DNA of 64,000 nt from Nematopogon swammerdamellus (taxonomy: Eukaryota > Arthropoda > Insecta > Lepidoptera > Adelidae). This document shows positions 30,337 to 42,230 of this stretch, in pieces. How positions within the stretch are numbered: the stretch's first letter is position 1; each line of letters opens with the position of its first letter. The DNA is taken from NCBI GenBank assembly GCA_946902875.1, contig OX336337.1, positions 1,736,001 through 1,800,000 on the forward strand. The letters are read 5' to 3'. Position numbers and translations under genes: made by a program. The notes under the pieces are model-generated. The model did no database searches. It was not told the DNA's origin and saw only the letters and a list, made by a program, of their open reading frames with translations.

Positions 30337-30651
30337 GTACCGTGCGGGGCCGGTACTTTAAAAGAATAGCCCCCAATGCATCTCTCCCCGTGTATGTGCT
30401 AAAAGGCGACTAAGGGATATGACTCCCTTCTTATATTACTAGGTGGTAGGGTTTAACCCGCCCGTGTTGGTACCACCACACCGAATGAAAGGTCGGTCGA
30501 AACGGCTATGATAGTTCCTGTTTTCCGTCCAGTTCAGTGTAGCCGGCACGACCGAAGGGAAGCACTGACGTGGCACCAAGTTCACACGGGGTTATGGGCT
30601 GACATCACGGATGTTGTAGGTGATGTAGCCAACCGTGTCAGTATCCATAAA
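30337..30651 (+). mobile_element. S2 SINE (alternative head)
   Basis: TACCGTGCGGGGCCGGTACT head, S2 body, and the AACCGTGTCAGTATCCATAA tail. Confidence 0.8.
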
Positions 30652-30796
30652 AAACTATGTAAAACTAAGAAGTAATATTGAAATAAGCGAAGTTGACATT
30701 GTGTCGAGTGATACAATTTTTAAAATAGCCTATTGATTTATACTATTACGTAAAAACGAGCGATTGTTATTAATTTTTTTTTATAGAAAGCGCGAC

Positions 30797-31204
30797 ATTT
30801 TTTTTTTTTTATGTAATCCGGTATGGGTGGCTGAGTCGGAGGGGCCAAAGCACATGCTCTAACCAGCCAATATCACCTCCGAGAAGGTAGGCGCCATACC
30901 GGAGACTTCCCTGGATTGCTGGCTATACTGGACTAGAGGAGAACACAACCGAGGTTGCTTGCGGCCATCTTACATCCAGTGCGGTGGTACCAACCCAGTC
31001 GGCTACAATTTGAGCCTACCACCTAGTAAGGGGCAAGGGAAGGGACCTACAGTTTTACACCGGTTCCGAACGGTGAAGCAGCGGGTGTAGGTATGCACGT
31101 AAATTTTTTCGTCAGAAAAAACTTATTGGTACACGCCGACCGGATTCGAACCTCGGACCTCCCGCATGAGAAGCCGATGCCCAAACCACTCGGCCACCCG
31201 CCGA
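30797..31204 (-). mobile_element. S1 SINE, full length
   Basis: Poly-T plus ATGTAATCCGG to the GGCCACCCGCCG head. A useful reference copy for the family. Confidence 0.87.
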
Positions 31205-31648
31205 TAGCGACATGACTAACGACACCCTTAGATATTCGGTCGTACGCGGGTGTTGCGATTGTTATGATATACTTGCCATATATATTTTTTAATAGGAATA
31301 ATTGTAAAAAAAAAAAATATGGAAAATTCATTAATTCACAAGCCATAATATCTCACCGCCGAATCTCCATCCTGCCTCTTCCACTCTCATAATGTATTGT
31401 ACATACGAGATCTTCGCTTACGGGTACGACGCACTTGACTCTTTACGAGCACTCGCCCGATCTGGTCTAGCAAAGGCATAAATATAAATATTTGTAAATT
31501 TCTTGTGATTTTTTTTAAATTAATTATTTCTTTATTCTAAAAGCTTCGAGCATGAGTGTGCTCAAAAAATCAAGTTCGCGCTACCCCTAACCGACGAGCA
31601 TAATAAAAGAAGAACAGCGGAAGTGACGCGAGTCAAGATCGCGGCACG
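31205..31648. other. Intron, nothing recognised
   Basis: No repeat family or coding frame could be supported. Confidence 0.5.
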
Positions 31649-31686
31649 TATGTATGTATGTATGTATGTATGTACCTATGTATGTA

Positions 31687-31769
<83 letters not shown>

Positions 31770-31830
31770 ATGTATGTATGTATGTATGTATGTATGTATG
31801 TATGTATGTATGTATGAGTATGTGTATGTA
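31649..31830 (+). repeat. (TATG)n(TG)n(TATG)n microsatellite
   Basis: TATG repeats flank a central TG tract at 31691-31752. The open frames on both strands are artefacts of the repeat. Confidence 0.97.
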
Positions 31831-32214
31831 TGCATGTACTAAAATCTCCTTGCTGTTACCAAAGCTGGCACTCGCTCTTGCAGACTAGAGAGACGACGGT
31901 CAGTCGACATCATAAGCTATTTAGAACTGTCTGTCCTCTGGAATAATTGATGCCTTGGCACGCTCAACGGGACATAAATGTACCTACAAGCACTCGTTGG
32001 TACGTTTCGGCGCGGGCCGTAATAATTGATGATTCAGAAGAATTGGACATAGGGTTACTTACAGATAGGTAAAATGCAAATGCATGCACGCCACGCATAC
32101 CATCAGGTTGCATCACGTCAATCGGGATAAGCTAAGCAATCGGTGTTGTGCTGCGAGAACTCGGGTAAATTTTATTAAATAATTCAATATCATATCAATC
32201 ATCATCAATATCAA

Positions 32215-32635
32215 TCAATACTAATAATAAATCTGTAAGGGATGATGAATTGAATGATGGAGTAAGTTACTTTGTTTTATGAGATATTGCGTTTGTAGAC
32301 TCCATGCCAGTGATATGCTATATATAAGTCAATGCTCCATGCATGATACTAAAACTAAATTGACAAATTTTAGAAATATTTTCTGTATGTATGTATGTTC
32401 CTTCATAATTCTTTAACCGATCATCCGAATTCGATGAAACTTAGTACAAGCACATTTAGCTATACGTGACACAGGATGAATAAAATTCAGTTCCGGTTAC
32501 GCTAAGACGTGGCTCTCATACAAACCGAATTGTTCCGCACGACGAAATAAAGGTACGGTAGCGGGCTTACTTTACTTTCTTCTTTTTAAATACGAATTTC
32601 ACGCGAGCGAAGCCGCGGGCAAAAGGTAGTTAACA
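32215..32635 (+). mobile_element. S6 element
   Basis: AATACTAATAATAAATCTGT to GAAGCCGCGGGCAAAAGGTA, with the TTCGATGAAACTTAGTACAA block. Confidence 0.78.
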
Positions 32636-32667
32636 TTATTTCATTGAGACATATGCATATTCAGTAT

Positions 32668-32940
32668 GGATGACTCCCTTCTTATATTACTAGGTGGTAG
32701 GGTTTAACCCGCCCAGATTGGTAACACCGCACTGAATGAAAGGTCGGTCGAAACGGCTATGTATTATGTAAATAGTTTGTGTTTTCCGTCCAGTTCAGTG
32801 TAGCCGGCACGACCACTGACGTGGCACCAAGTTCACCCGGTGTTATGGGCTGACCAAAGAGTTTGTATTACGTATACAAACTCTTTGGGGCTGACATCAT
32901 GTAGGTGATGTAGCCAACCGTGACAGTTTACATTAAAAAA
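32668..32940 (+). mobile_element. S2 SINE carrying a 35-bp palindromic insert
   Basis: A typical S2 body, interrupted at 32854-32888 between GGGCTGA and GGCTGACATCA. Confidence 0.78.
32854..32888. repeat. 35-bp hairpin insertion with a 6-bp target duplication
   Basis: CCAAAGAGTTTGTAT, TACGT, ATACAAACTCTTTGG form perfect 15-bp arms and a 5-nt loop. GGCTGA occurs on both sides, while other S2 copies have it once. Confidence 0.85.
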
Positions 32941-33279
32941 AATTATTCGTCATCATTTATTCCGCTGAAAGGTTCATCCTACGTTTCAGCTCACATCTCA
33001 AGGCCTCGCAAGGTTTATTCTTCGGCATATCCTTGAAGCGGCTTATTATGGCGAAGGGAGCGGTTCCGAACGGAATGCCTGTTTAATGAATGAGTCAAGG
33101 AGCGACTGTTTGAGTGCGCGGGGCAAACATGAGACCAGGGGCGGCGCCGGGGCGGTGCTGGGGCTCCTGTTGGTCTAAGATCCCGCCTAAGGTGGTTGTA
33201 CCCTCATCCGTTATTCGGCCAAGACGTAGTTTGTTTAAAATTTAAGATGTAGGCTAATATATCGCGACTAGATTGCCTA

Positions 33280-33440
33280 GCTATAATAATATTGACCTTG
33301 AGAGGCTTTCGCTGAGTGATTGGGTCAAGGGCCAGATTCTGAAGGCAGCCCTGCTCGACACTGCACGCATCGTCCGGAGGTTTCTCTGCCTAGGGCCCGA
33401 CCATCGGTAGCTTGGGTTCGCCCCGCCACGCCGCCGGTGG
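33280..33440 (+). mobile_element. LINE 3' coding fragment, LSLSDWVKGQI family
   Basis: The plus strand reads LERLSLSDWVKGQILKAALL then DTARIVRRFLCLGPDHR. The same family is inverted at 59160-59400. This is a LINE protein C terminus, clade not determined. Confidence 0.65.
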
Positions 33441-33690
33441 TGGAAACTCCGTTTATTTTTATATTAATTTTCGATTTGAATTAAAAAAAACACGTAAAAT
33501 TTATATAAAAAGGAACGTTATTTGTATAGTGTAATTTTGTAGTGTATTAATTTGGTATATAGGTTTAATATAAATAATTGTAAGAAAAAAAAAGTGATAA
33601 TAAAAATATTAAATAATAATATTACCATTTATTGGATGAAAAAAAAAATACAAAAAATAACAACTAAATAATTACCATGTTTTTGTTTTT

Positions 33691-34115
33691 GTCAGCCTCG
33701 TAGCTCCGTACTGTGGTCAGTCGACTGTCGGTCGTGATATAAGCACACCTGGGTTGCGGTCCGTATTGGATGGGTGACTGCTCAACCGTTGGAGGTTGAC
33801 CGTGGTTCGGATTCCACCTAAAATTGTAGGTCCCTTCCCTTTTTTACCTTACTAGAGCGGGTGTGTTAAATCCTACCAAGGTTTAACACGCCCGGGTCGA
33901 TACCACCGCATTGAATGAAAGGTTGGTTGAAATGGCTGTTTGACGGAAAACACGAACTATTTTCGTGTTTTCCGTCCAGTTCAGTGTAACCGGCACGACC
34001 GAAGGGAAGCACTGATTTGGCACCCATTTAAAAAAAAAATTATGGGCTGACATCACGGATAAAGTAGGTGAATAAAGCATTTTTTACTTTTATGTAGCCA
34101 ATCGTGTCACTTTCC
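33691..34115 (+). mobile_element. S2 SINE with eroded chimeric head
   Basis: It starts GTCAGCCTCGTAGCTCCG, has GTATTGGATGGGTGACTGCT of the 5S-like block, and an S2 tail. An internal duplication of the TTTAACACGCCCGGG area is present. Confidence 0.7.
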
Positions 34116-34189
34116 AAACAAAACAAAAATAAAAATTTTTTTCAGAACTTTTTACCAAAAATGTTCGGAGATATGATGGGTAAAGGTAA

Positions 34190-34490
34190 TTGGGGTCAAG
34201 ATATATTATTATTATTATTTTACATTCTTTAACATTTTTACAATAAATTTACATATATTAAATTTTACATATATTATACTAAAAGAAATAAAAATACACA
34301 ACATAAATACAAAAATTAAAAAAATATATATTATTAGGTATTAATTATAGCACTAACAGCTCGAAGCTGAAGCGTGAATTTCACTTTTTTTTCGGAATGC
34401 ACTTGTTAATATTTTAATGATATTTTTGGAAGCTATTTAGATTCTATTAGTTAAATTATATAGCTAGGCAATTTAGTCACGATATATTAA
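34190..34490 (-). other. AT-rich stretch, possible LINE 3' UTR
   Basis: ATT repeats and ACATTTTTACAATAAATTTA suggest a retroelement 3' end on the minus strand; no coding remnant is visible. Confidence 0.35.
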
Positions 34491-34495
34491 CCTAC

Positions 34496-34835
34496 TAGCT
34501 TTTGCCCGCGGCTTCGCTCGCGTGAAATTCGCATTTAAAAAGAAGAAAGTAAGTAAGCCCGCTATAGCAATTCGGTTTGTATGAGAGCCACATCTTAGCG
34601 GAACCGTAACTAAATTTTATTTAGCCTATCCTGTGTCCCGTATAGTTAAATGTGCTTGTACTAAGTTTAACCGAATTCGGATGATCGGTTTAAGAGTTAT
34701 GGAGGAAAATACATACATACAAAAAATATTTCTAAAAATCGTCAATTTGGTTTTAATATCATACATAAAGTGTACACGCAATATTTCATAAAACAACGTA
34801 ACTTGCTCCATGACCATCCCTTACAGATTTATTAT
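34496..34835 (-). mobile_element. S6 element
   Basis: CTAGCTTTTGCCCGCGGCTT to TTACAGATTTATTATTAGTA, reverse orientation, directly followed by an S1 3' fragment. Confidence 0.78.
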
Positions 34836-34843
34836 TAGTATTA

Positions 34844-34952
34844 GTCCAGGGAAGTCTCCGGTATGGCACCTACCTTCTCGGAGGTGATACTGGCTGATCG
34901 CAGCATGCGCTTTGGCCCCTCCGACTCAGCCACCGGATTACATAAAAAAAAA
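34844..34952 (+). mobile_element. S1 SINE, 3' fragment
   Basis: GTCCAGGGAAGTCTCCGGTA to CCGGATTACATAAAAAAAAA. Confidence 0.8.
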
Positions 34953-35206
34953 GTATTGATGATGACGTTGATGATACATACTATCCGAATAACAGATGAG
35001 GGCATAACTTCCTTATGCCGCCCCTTGTGCTATGCGTTTGATGAACAGAAACAATGATGGCAAATAATGAAGATATTATGGATGGTTCCATTGTTTATAT
35101 GTAGAGCTTTTTTCCCCTACTCAGCTCGCGTTAATATAAATTTATCTATATTTTACATTTACATTCGCATAATATATTTGTTAGTTACAAAAAAAAAATG
35201 GAGTAT

Positions 35207-35525
35207 AATTTTTTTTTTGTTAATGAAACTGACATGGTTGACTACATCACTTACATCCGCGATGTCAGCACATAACACCGGGTGAACTAGGTGCCATGTG
35301 AGTGCTTCATTCGGCCGTGCCGGCTAAACCGAACTGGACGGAAAACACGAACTATTTTTCGGCCGACTTTTCATTCAGTGCGGTGGTATCAAACCGGGTG
35401 GGTTAAACCCTAACACCTAGTAAGGTAAAAGTAAAGGTAGATACAGTTTTACGTGGAATCCGAACCACGATCAGCCTCCACGGTAGAGCGGTCACCCATC
35501 CAAGTACTGACCGCGCCCAGGTGCT
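35207..35525 (-). mobile_element. S2 SINE with 5S-like head
   Basis: TTTTTTTTTGTTAATGAAAC to the CGGTCACCCATCCAAGTACTG block, the reverse of the 5S-like segment. Confidence 0.72.
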
Positions 35526-36104
35526 GGTGGATTCATATTTTCTATGTCCTTGGATGGTTCTAAAAATGTTGTGAAGTTTAAAAAAAATCGAGGGAGTCTG
35601 CATGTACACATGCAGCCGTCAAACTTAGTTCGTGAATTTGATGTTTGCGCAGTTTGGAAAAAAAAATTGTAAGAAAATTTTTCAACTTTGGTAGCCCATA
35701 TTGCCCCACCTAGGCTTCATACAAGGTTTTGTTTGAAGTATTGAATAAAGTTAAAACCGTTGTCTATTCGTTAGAGTTTGTCTCGATTATGCAGCGTTAA
35801 CGACTAAAGCGTGAGAGGTGTTTGAAATTTGCGTGTTTTCGCATTTTTCAAAACATGCCAACTTGAAGGGCCGATTTGGGCCAGAAGGGATGGAATGACA
35901 AAATAAAAATGTATTACGTATTTGAAGACGTCAGATGGATCTTTTATTCGACATATTTAGAATTGTTGTACGTAGTCTGTTTGCTGAGTACTAAGCGTCG
36001 CAAAGTACAAAAAAAGTCTTAATTTTTTTTAGTCGCACCCCCTTACCCGAGCCCAAAGACGTTTCATCAAATTCACGTCAAAATAATTTATGTACACCAG
36101 TACA
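35526..36104. other. Intron, nothing recognised
   Basis: No coding or repeat assignment could be made. Confidence 0.45.
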
Positions 36105-36276
36105 GGTCGGTTAACTAAAGCTGGCACGTACACAGTACTCACACCAATGCAATTGCCCGCGTGCGAGTGAGACGTCGCACTGCATACGCATCACGAAAAC
36201 CCGATCTGTCTCACTCGCACGTGGGCAATTGCATTGGTGTGAGTACTGTGTACGTGCCAGCTTTAGTTAACCGACC
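36105..36276. repeat. Long hairpin with 69-bp arms and a 34-nt loop
   Basis: The left arm 36105-36173 begins GGTCGGTTAACTAAAGCTGG and the right arm 36208-36276 ends with its reverse complement. Only one position differs, and it would be G-U in RNA. The stem is GC-rich in an AT-rich region. Confidence 0.95.
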
Positions 36277-36389
36277 GATATGTTCCTATGGCTGGGTGTG
36301 CCGAGAGACCATTGGTGCAGTCGACAGAGCTAAAAACGTTTTCCTGAAAACATTTCACATAATTTCATCCACACCAAATACGCTTTGTA

Positions 36390-36680
36390 CCGACATTTGG
36401 GATAAGCAGAGTAACCGGTGTTGTGCTGGAAGAAATCAGGTGAATTGCAGTACAACACCGACCACCATGTTTAGCAAAATATTTGAACAAGATAATTCCT
36501 ATCAAGCAAGCAAGTATAAAATACGAAGATCCACTCGGTGGAAGGACCGTGCCAACGTGAGAGGATGTTAGCCTGTCATCCTTTATCATGACGTCTTGTC
36601 CTTATTCCTTTTACGAGATGCACGGGGAGATATGCAGTGGCTGTAATCTTTTAAAATACTGGACCCACGCAGTACAAACA
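36390..36680 (-). mobile_element. S4 element
   Basis: AGCAGAGTAACCGGTGTTGT to the TACTGGACCCACGCAGTA end, reverse of 37558-37866. Confidence 0.72.
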
Positions 36681-36884
36681 TTTTCACTTCCTAATACGTC
36701 GCGAAACAAAATTATTTCCGTTTTACATAGCCCGTTTTAGGCTAGGTCAACGCTTTCACATACAAAATAGCTATCTTCCGGACTCTGCCGCCTATGTATA
36801 AACCTTAAACAGGATGTCCCAGATAGATCGCATTATATTGCTACTAAGCGATTTCGCGGCTCATAGACTGCAAAAACCGGCCAA

Positions 36885-37270
36885 GTGCGAGTCGAACTCG
36901 CGCACCGAGGGTTCCGTATCGCCATGTCATGGTTAGCGCCACTCACGCCATCTATAGCGTGTTATGAAATGCTTCATATTAGTTAAATGTCATGATTAGT
37001 TAAAATGCTGCACACTCTATTCGGTAGATGGCGCGCGCGCATACACTTTTTGGTTTCTTCTATGGGAACCCCCGTGATTTTTTTACATTTTTTCTTATTT
37101 TTCTTATTTGTTGTTATATCGGCCATAATAAAACATATTCTGTGAAAATGTCAACGGGCTACCTATTACGGTTCAAGAGATATAGCCCTCGGACAGACGG
37201 ACGGACAGACAGACGGACAGACAGCGTAGGCTTAGTAATAGGGTCCCGTACCGGATACGGAGCCCTAAAA
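36885..37270 (+). mobile_element. S3 element, full length
   Basis: GGCCAAGTGCGAGTCGAACT head, the ATGGCGCGCGCGCATACACT block, (GACGGACA)n, and the GTACCGGATACGGAGCCCTA tail. The head reverse complement has GCGAGTTCGACTCGC, a B-box-like hairpin. Confidence 0.85.
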
Positions 37271-37319
37271 ATTATTTAATATTTTTTCATAAATCTGTGT
37301 TATAGTTTACAACTTTTGC

Positions 37320-37397
37320 CCACGAGATAGGGTCGAACCTCATGCCTTGCCTACTTCCGGCAAAGGATTAACCTAGCTATCCGGCACTATCCTGGGG
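37320..37397 (-). other. tRNA-like relic
   Basis: On the minus strand, GGATAGCTAGGTT resembles an A box and GGTTCGACCCT a B box. Stems are not intact. Likely a SINE head or tRNA-derived relic. Confidence 0.3.
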
Positions 37398-37557
37398 GCA
37401 AAATCGCTCAATGAAATTATTTTTTTTGGGTTAGTTTTAGTTTTAATTTTATAATTAACTATTACTACTTGTTTCATTATTTTGAGTTTCAAGCTGTAAA
37501 CTCTTATGTTGTAATGTCGCTTCAGTATTTTGTATGTCTATATGAGATCTATATGAG

Positions 37558-37866
37558 AGAAAGAATAGCCCCACTGCATCTCTCCCCATGCATGTCGTAA
37601 AAGGCGACTAAGGGATAAGGACAAGAGGCCGTGCTAAAGGGCGACAGGGTCGCCACCTCTCACCTTGGCACGGTACTTCCACCGAGTCATGTAGCAGGTG
37701 GGTCTGCGTGCCTTACTTGCTTCTTGATCGATTGAATCTCGTTCGAATACTTTGCGAAACGTGGTGGTCGGTGTTGTGCTGTAATTTACCAGAGTTCTTG
37801 CAGCATAACACCGATTACTCTGCTTACCCCGATTGTCGGGATTCAGCGTGTGTGATATGTATGTAT
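37558..37866 (+). mobile_element. S4 element
   Basis: AGAATAGCCCCACTGCATCT start, GGTGGTCGGTGTTGTGCTG block, TATG microsatellite end. Confidence 0.75.
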
Positions 37867-37975
37867 GTATATGAGATCTCCTATGTGTCTTCGTTGCTCC
37901 AGCGTTGTTAGTTTAATGATTTTTAATATGTTTTATGTTTGTTTATTTCGTCATATAATGTAGAATGTTGTCAAT

Positions 37976-38260
37976 TTACATGATCGTAATAATAATTTTT
38001 AACATGAATTCTGACATCTTAATATTATTTAGATCATAGAGATACATTTGCTTGACTTGGGACTGGAACTTTCTGTCACTACTTTCGTCTTTTATTTGTA
38101 TAGGAAGTTTCTCATAAAATATTTGTCCATATGGTATTTTTCTTAGAGTTTTTGGTAATTTTTGGCAAATATGCAGCCGATCTGGGACATACTGTACAGT
38201 TCGACTGAGCGGCGACAGAGGGAGCTGTAATAGGACATAAAACTCTTTTAGCACATCGTT
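37976..38260 (-). mobile_element. LINE 3' coding fragment
   Basis: The minus strand reads FYEKLPIQIKDESSDRKFQS then VKQMYLYDLNNIKMSEFM and a stop. F..KLP..IK...F...LK..L is a LINE C-terminal pattern. Confidence 0.55.
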
Positions 38261-39764
38261 ACACCGCGCGCTTACGAAGCGCGGAAGCCTTCATTGAAAC
38301 ACGTTACACGCCTGCTTTTATGTATACCGGAGTACATAAGCGTAAAAAGTTTGTCGTTACTCGCTCCACAGTTACTTTATTGAAAGCTGTGTTTATCGGC
38401 GGATTTTGTTATTTATTTGTGGGTGATTTTATGACAGGGCTGGCGAAGACAGGTTTTTTTTCTCTTTTGTCTTTTTTTTATTAATCATTTATTTATATAT
38501 CAAAGTTTAAAGAACGTATCCATAAACGATTTCTGATACGACATGGCAATGAGTAGGTAAAATCAATATACCTACAAGGTACACTTTTGCAGTTAAATAA
38601 CAATATCTCATAAATTATTGCGCAAATCGGTAAGTGATGTACCATTTTGAAAACTACATTAGATGGGCGTATTTTTGTTGCATAATGCCACTTTAGTGTA
38701 CTAATTTATTTTTTCACCGCGAAGGGCCAAATTCAAGGGATGAGGCTGAAAATTTTTTAGCATGTGGCTCTTAAGTCGTTTTTCAGCTAAGCAGGAATAA
38801 ACACAAAAAAAATTATACCGTGTGAAAGCCTCAATTTTCAGGAATATTTGACAAAAACTAGATTTAAGAAAATCTTGCATTTGTACTTGTGGCATTTAAA
38901 AAAATTAGCTGAGGGAGAAAATTTTGGATTTTTACAAAAATGACAATATCTCAAAAACTAAGCCATTTTTACTAAACCTAAAATTAGATATTCTGAGAGG
39001 TAATTAGCAGCCCTATCAGCTGTCAAAGGATTATCGTCGGTTTCTGGGATAGCCTGTATATGTAAAAATATATATTGGTTGTATGTATCTTTGTATAATT
39101 TGAATATACAGTCAGATGCCGGGCCACTCTTACCTGTCATAGGGTCGTGACATAATATTTATATTTTTAAATGGCTCTTTTTAGGGCTTTTGCCTCAAAA
39201 GAAAAAAAAAACTAGTCGCTTATAGAATCGCTTTCGTGTCTTATTTTCTCCGAATCTAGTGGGCGAAAATTTTTCAAATTCGGTACATAAGTATATAAAG
39301 TTTGATGACCTCATGGACGTATAGCATAAATGAACGAATTTCGATTTTGGGGGCCAATTTTTGGGCACAAATTAGAAAGTTAAACTTTTATTTCAATGTA
39401 TTTTTATACAAATATATAGTAGGTATAGTTATTTAATTATATATATATATATTTTTTTTCTGAGAGTCTTAAAAAACGGTCGAAGAATTAATATATTATA
39501 AAATGCACGGTTAACAGATATTAAAGGAAATATACGAAAATCGAGCCTCCCAGCCCCTCAGTTCAGTTCATTTATTTCATTTTTGGACAAAACTGCCGCT
39601 CACAAATTGAGGAGTCAAAAATTTCTCAAAATTAGGCAATATAGGGCCTCTCCTATAGTTTACAGGTTTACAGGAAAACCTAAACGAAAATCCCAAGTCT
39701 TCAAGTTCTCACGGAAAACAAAATGGTACGGTGGTTTCCACGCGAGTTCTTGAACGCTTTTTTA
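38261..39764. other. Intron, AT-rich, no gene recognised
   Basis: Only short chance open frames and a TATATA tract near 39437-39448. Confidence 0.5.
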
Positions 39765-39800
39765 ACCCCCGACGAAAAAAACGGAGGGGTGTTATAAGTT

Positions 39801-39832
<32 letters not shown>

Positions 39833-40260
39833 CTGTGGCATCGTAGCTCCCAAACGGATGGACCGATTTGAATGCTGTTTTTTTTATTAGGAAGCTTGTT
39901 TAATCCGGATGGTTCTTAGCTATGTTTGTAATCAAGTAATTAATTAATAAAAAAAGTAAGCATCTTAAAAAGTGGACCGATCTTCATGCGGTTTTTTTAA
40001 AAAGCTTGAAATAAAAATTAAATTACAAATTTTAAAAACCCCCGACCCTTAAAAAGTCAAAAATAATTTCCGTTTACTTACTTAAAGGAGTCGGGGGACC
40101 GCTAACTAAATAAAATATAAAAACTCAGAGCTGCGCGGGAAATTACTTACTTACTTTAGCGGGAGACCCGACTACTTTAAGTAAACGGAAATTATTTTTG
40201 ACTTTTTAAGGGTCGGGGGTTTTTTAAATTTGTAATTTATTTAAATTAAATTTGACATTT
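39765..40260. repeat. Foldback of a dispersed element
   Basis: AACCCCCGACGAAAAAAACG starts a common dispersed element with a GT microsatellite at 39807-39832. The part at 40019-40095 is repeated inverted at 40167-40239 (AAACGGAAATTATTTTTGAC), giving arms of about 75 bp. Confidence 0.75.
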
Positions 40261-40408
40261 TGTGTATACAATAGTCGATGACCCCCTCCTCGTGAGTGAG
40301 ACGAATCGAATGTTTCGATCATAAATCCGTCTACGATCGAATAGCACCAGGATTATTAAAATCGGTCCAGCACTTTAGGCTGTAGGGTGTAACATAGTCA
40401 CATATATA

Positions 40409-40787
40409 AGGTGTTTCGTTAGTCTTGTCAAAAATTTCGGGAGGGTTGCACGCACAATCAAATAAACACGTTACGCAAAAAAAAATTTTTTTTCTAGCAT
40501 AACTTTTCGAGAAATTTAACAAAACATGTTTGCTACCTAAACATTAACCTGTGTAGGTAACTTGCATTGTACGGGGTCAATGACCGTACTATGTTCAAAC
40601 GCAGAACAGCTGATTATTGTAAGTCACAAGGTCACTATGATTGGTTTTTACAGCTACTTATTTGATTTTATTTTTTTGTTAGGAGAAAAAATGCTCCTAT
40701 AAACATATGTTTTTTTCTTACGTAAAGTGTTTATTTGAGTGTATATTTAACCCTCCCGAAGTTAATGACTTGACTAACGAAACACCT
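40409..40787. mobile_element. TA-flanked MITE, 379 bp
   Basis: TIRs AGGTGTTTCGTTAGTC and its inverse (GACTAACGAAACACCT) extend to about 40 bp including the CGGGAGGGTT block. TA lies on both sides. No coding capacity. A Tc1/mariner-type MITE is the best guess. Confidence 0.85.
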
Positions 40788-40919
40788 TAAATAAAACAAT
40801 AAAAAATATTAAATAAAAATAAAATACATAAATGCATACTTATGTACATACAATACATACATACATACACGCCAAACTCATAACCATTCCCCTTTTTCGC
40901 TTCGCCGCAGTCGGGTAGA

Positions 40920-41180
40920 AAGGGGTTCCCCACGCCTTCGTTCGGCAGCAGCCTCAGCGGGATGTAGCCTGTTGAGCGAGCCTGATTCGGGGCAACAAGT
41001 AGGGGCGCGCGGGCGGAAGGCGCCTCCAAGGCTCCATCGATCAGCGCCCGGCTCCCGCCCGCCCCGCGCCCCCACCGCCCCGCTACCACCCGCCCAAGCG
41101 TGACGCACGGAGCCTGCGCTGCGCTCAGTCACACCAACACACGTGCAGGCAGGAGACCCACACCACACACCACACGTATG
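40920..41180 (-). other. GC-rich island, unexplained
   Basis: About 260 bp, rich in CpG and CCGCCC, inside AT-rich DNA. An open frame on the minus strand reads ARSTGYIPLRLLPNEGVGNP but runs into a dispersed element. It could be an exon, a promoter or a captured host fragment in an element. Confidence 0.3.
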
Positions 41181-41296
41181 CCGATAGAGTGATCTTTGAT
41201 ACGGGCGGCTCGTTGTTTCAATACTGATTGTGTTACTTTCGTCAATACTCTAGTTCTAGATTCATTGACGGTGACACTTCTGTCGTTTGCGTTTTA

Positions 41297-41632
41297 GAAT
41301 AGAATAGAATAGAATGGAATGGAATGGGATAGAATAGAATAGAATGGAATGGAATGGGATAGAATAGAATAGAATAGAATAGAACAGAACAGAATAGAAT
41401 AGAACATAACAGAATAGAACAGGATAGATCAGGATAGAACAGAATAGATCAGGATAGAACAGAATAAAACAGGATAGAACACGAAACAGAATAGATCAGG
41501 ATAGAACAGAATAGAACAGGATAGAACAGAATAGAACCGAATAGAACCGAATAGAACAGAATAGAATAGAACAGGATAGAACAGAATATAACAGAATAGA
41601 ATAGAACAGGATAGAACAGAATAGAACAAAGT
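41297..41632 (+). repeat. (AGAAT/AGAAC)n pentanucleotide array
   Basis: About 66 units of AGAAT, AGAAC and AGGAT variants. The minus-strand frame is an artefact. Confidence 0.95.
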
Positions 41633-41919
41633 AGTTAACACTTTAGTGGGATAAATGATTAAATATAATAATTAAATAATTTATTAACTATAATCCCGGC
41701 TCTATAATTCTTCCTCGAGGACTGGGCGCGTGAGATGTGAACGATAACGGAGCCGCGGACGCGAGCTAGTCTCGTGCAAGTTACTGGTATGTAGCGATCA
41801 CTCGATTACGTCCTCCAATACTCGGAGCCCTTCCGTTGTATCGGCTCTATATTGGACCGGCCAAAGGAGTCGACAGAATAGAACCGCTACCAGGCATCAT
41901 GCACTCTATGTACTTGCCT

Positions 41920-42160
41920 ATCGCCCGGCGGATCGCCGGCGATCCATAATTCAGTGTGCTGCTGACAGCCGCGCGGAGCATACCTACGCGCGCGCTCACG
42001 CTACTGCTTTCAGCTGCAAAGCAATATCACTTTACACTTGATCGTTTAGGTACATTTTCGCACGCAGAGATTGGCGACGTGAAACATTAGGCTATTAAAG
42101 CCGTAGGTATGGGACCTTTTCTATTGAATGATTTATCTGTTACGAATTAATTATTAAGTA
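41920..42160 (+). mobile_element. Dispersed element, inverse copy of 13025-13500
   Basis: The TTTCAGCTGCAAAGCAATAT block, CGCAGAGATTGGCGACGTGA and ATGATTTATCTGTTACGAAT are shared. Confidence 0.6.
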
Positions 42161-42230
42161 ATTAAAAGTAGCGGCACTACTGTAAAAAAAATACTGTTTA
42201 AAAACATTGGACCGACTTCAAACCCTAAAA

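Noticed and set aside
31587..31842. Cys/Tyr/Met and His/Thr repeat frames
   Set aside because: They are microsatellite translations.
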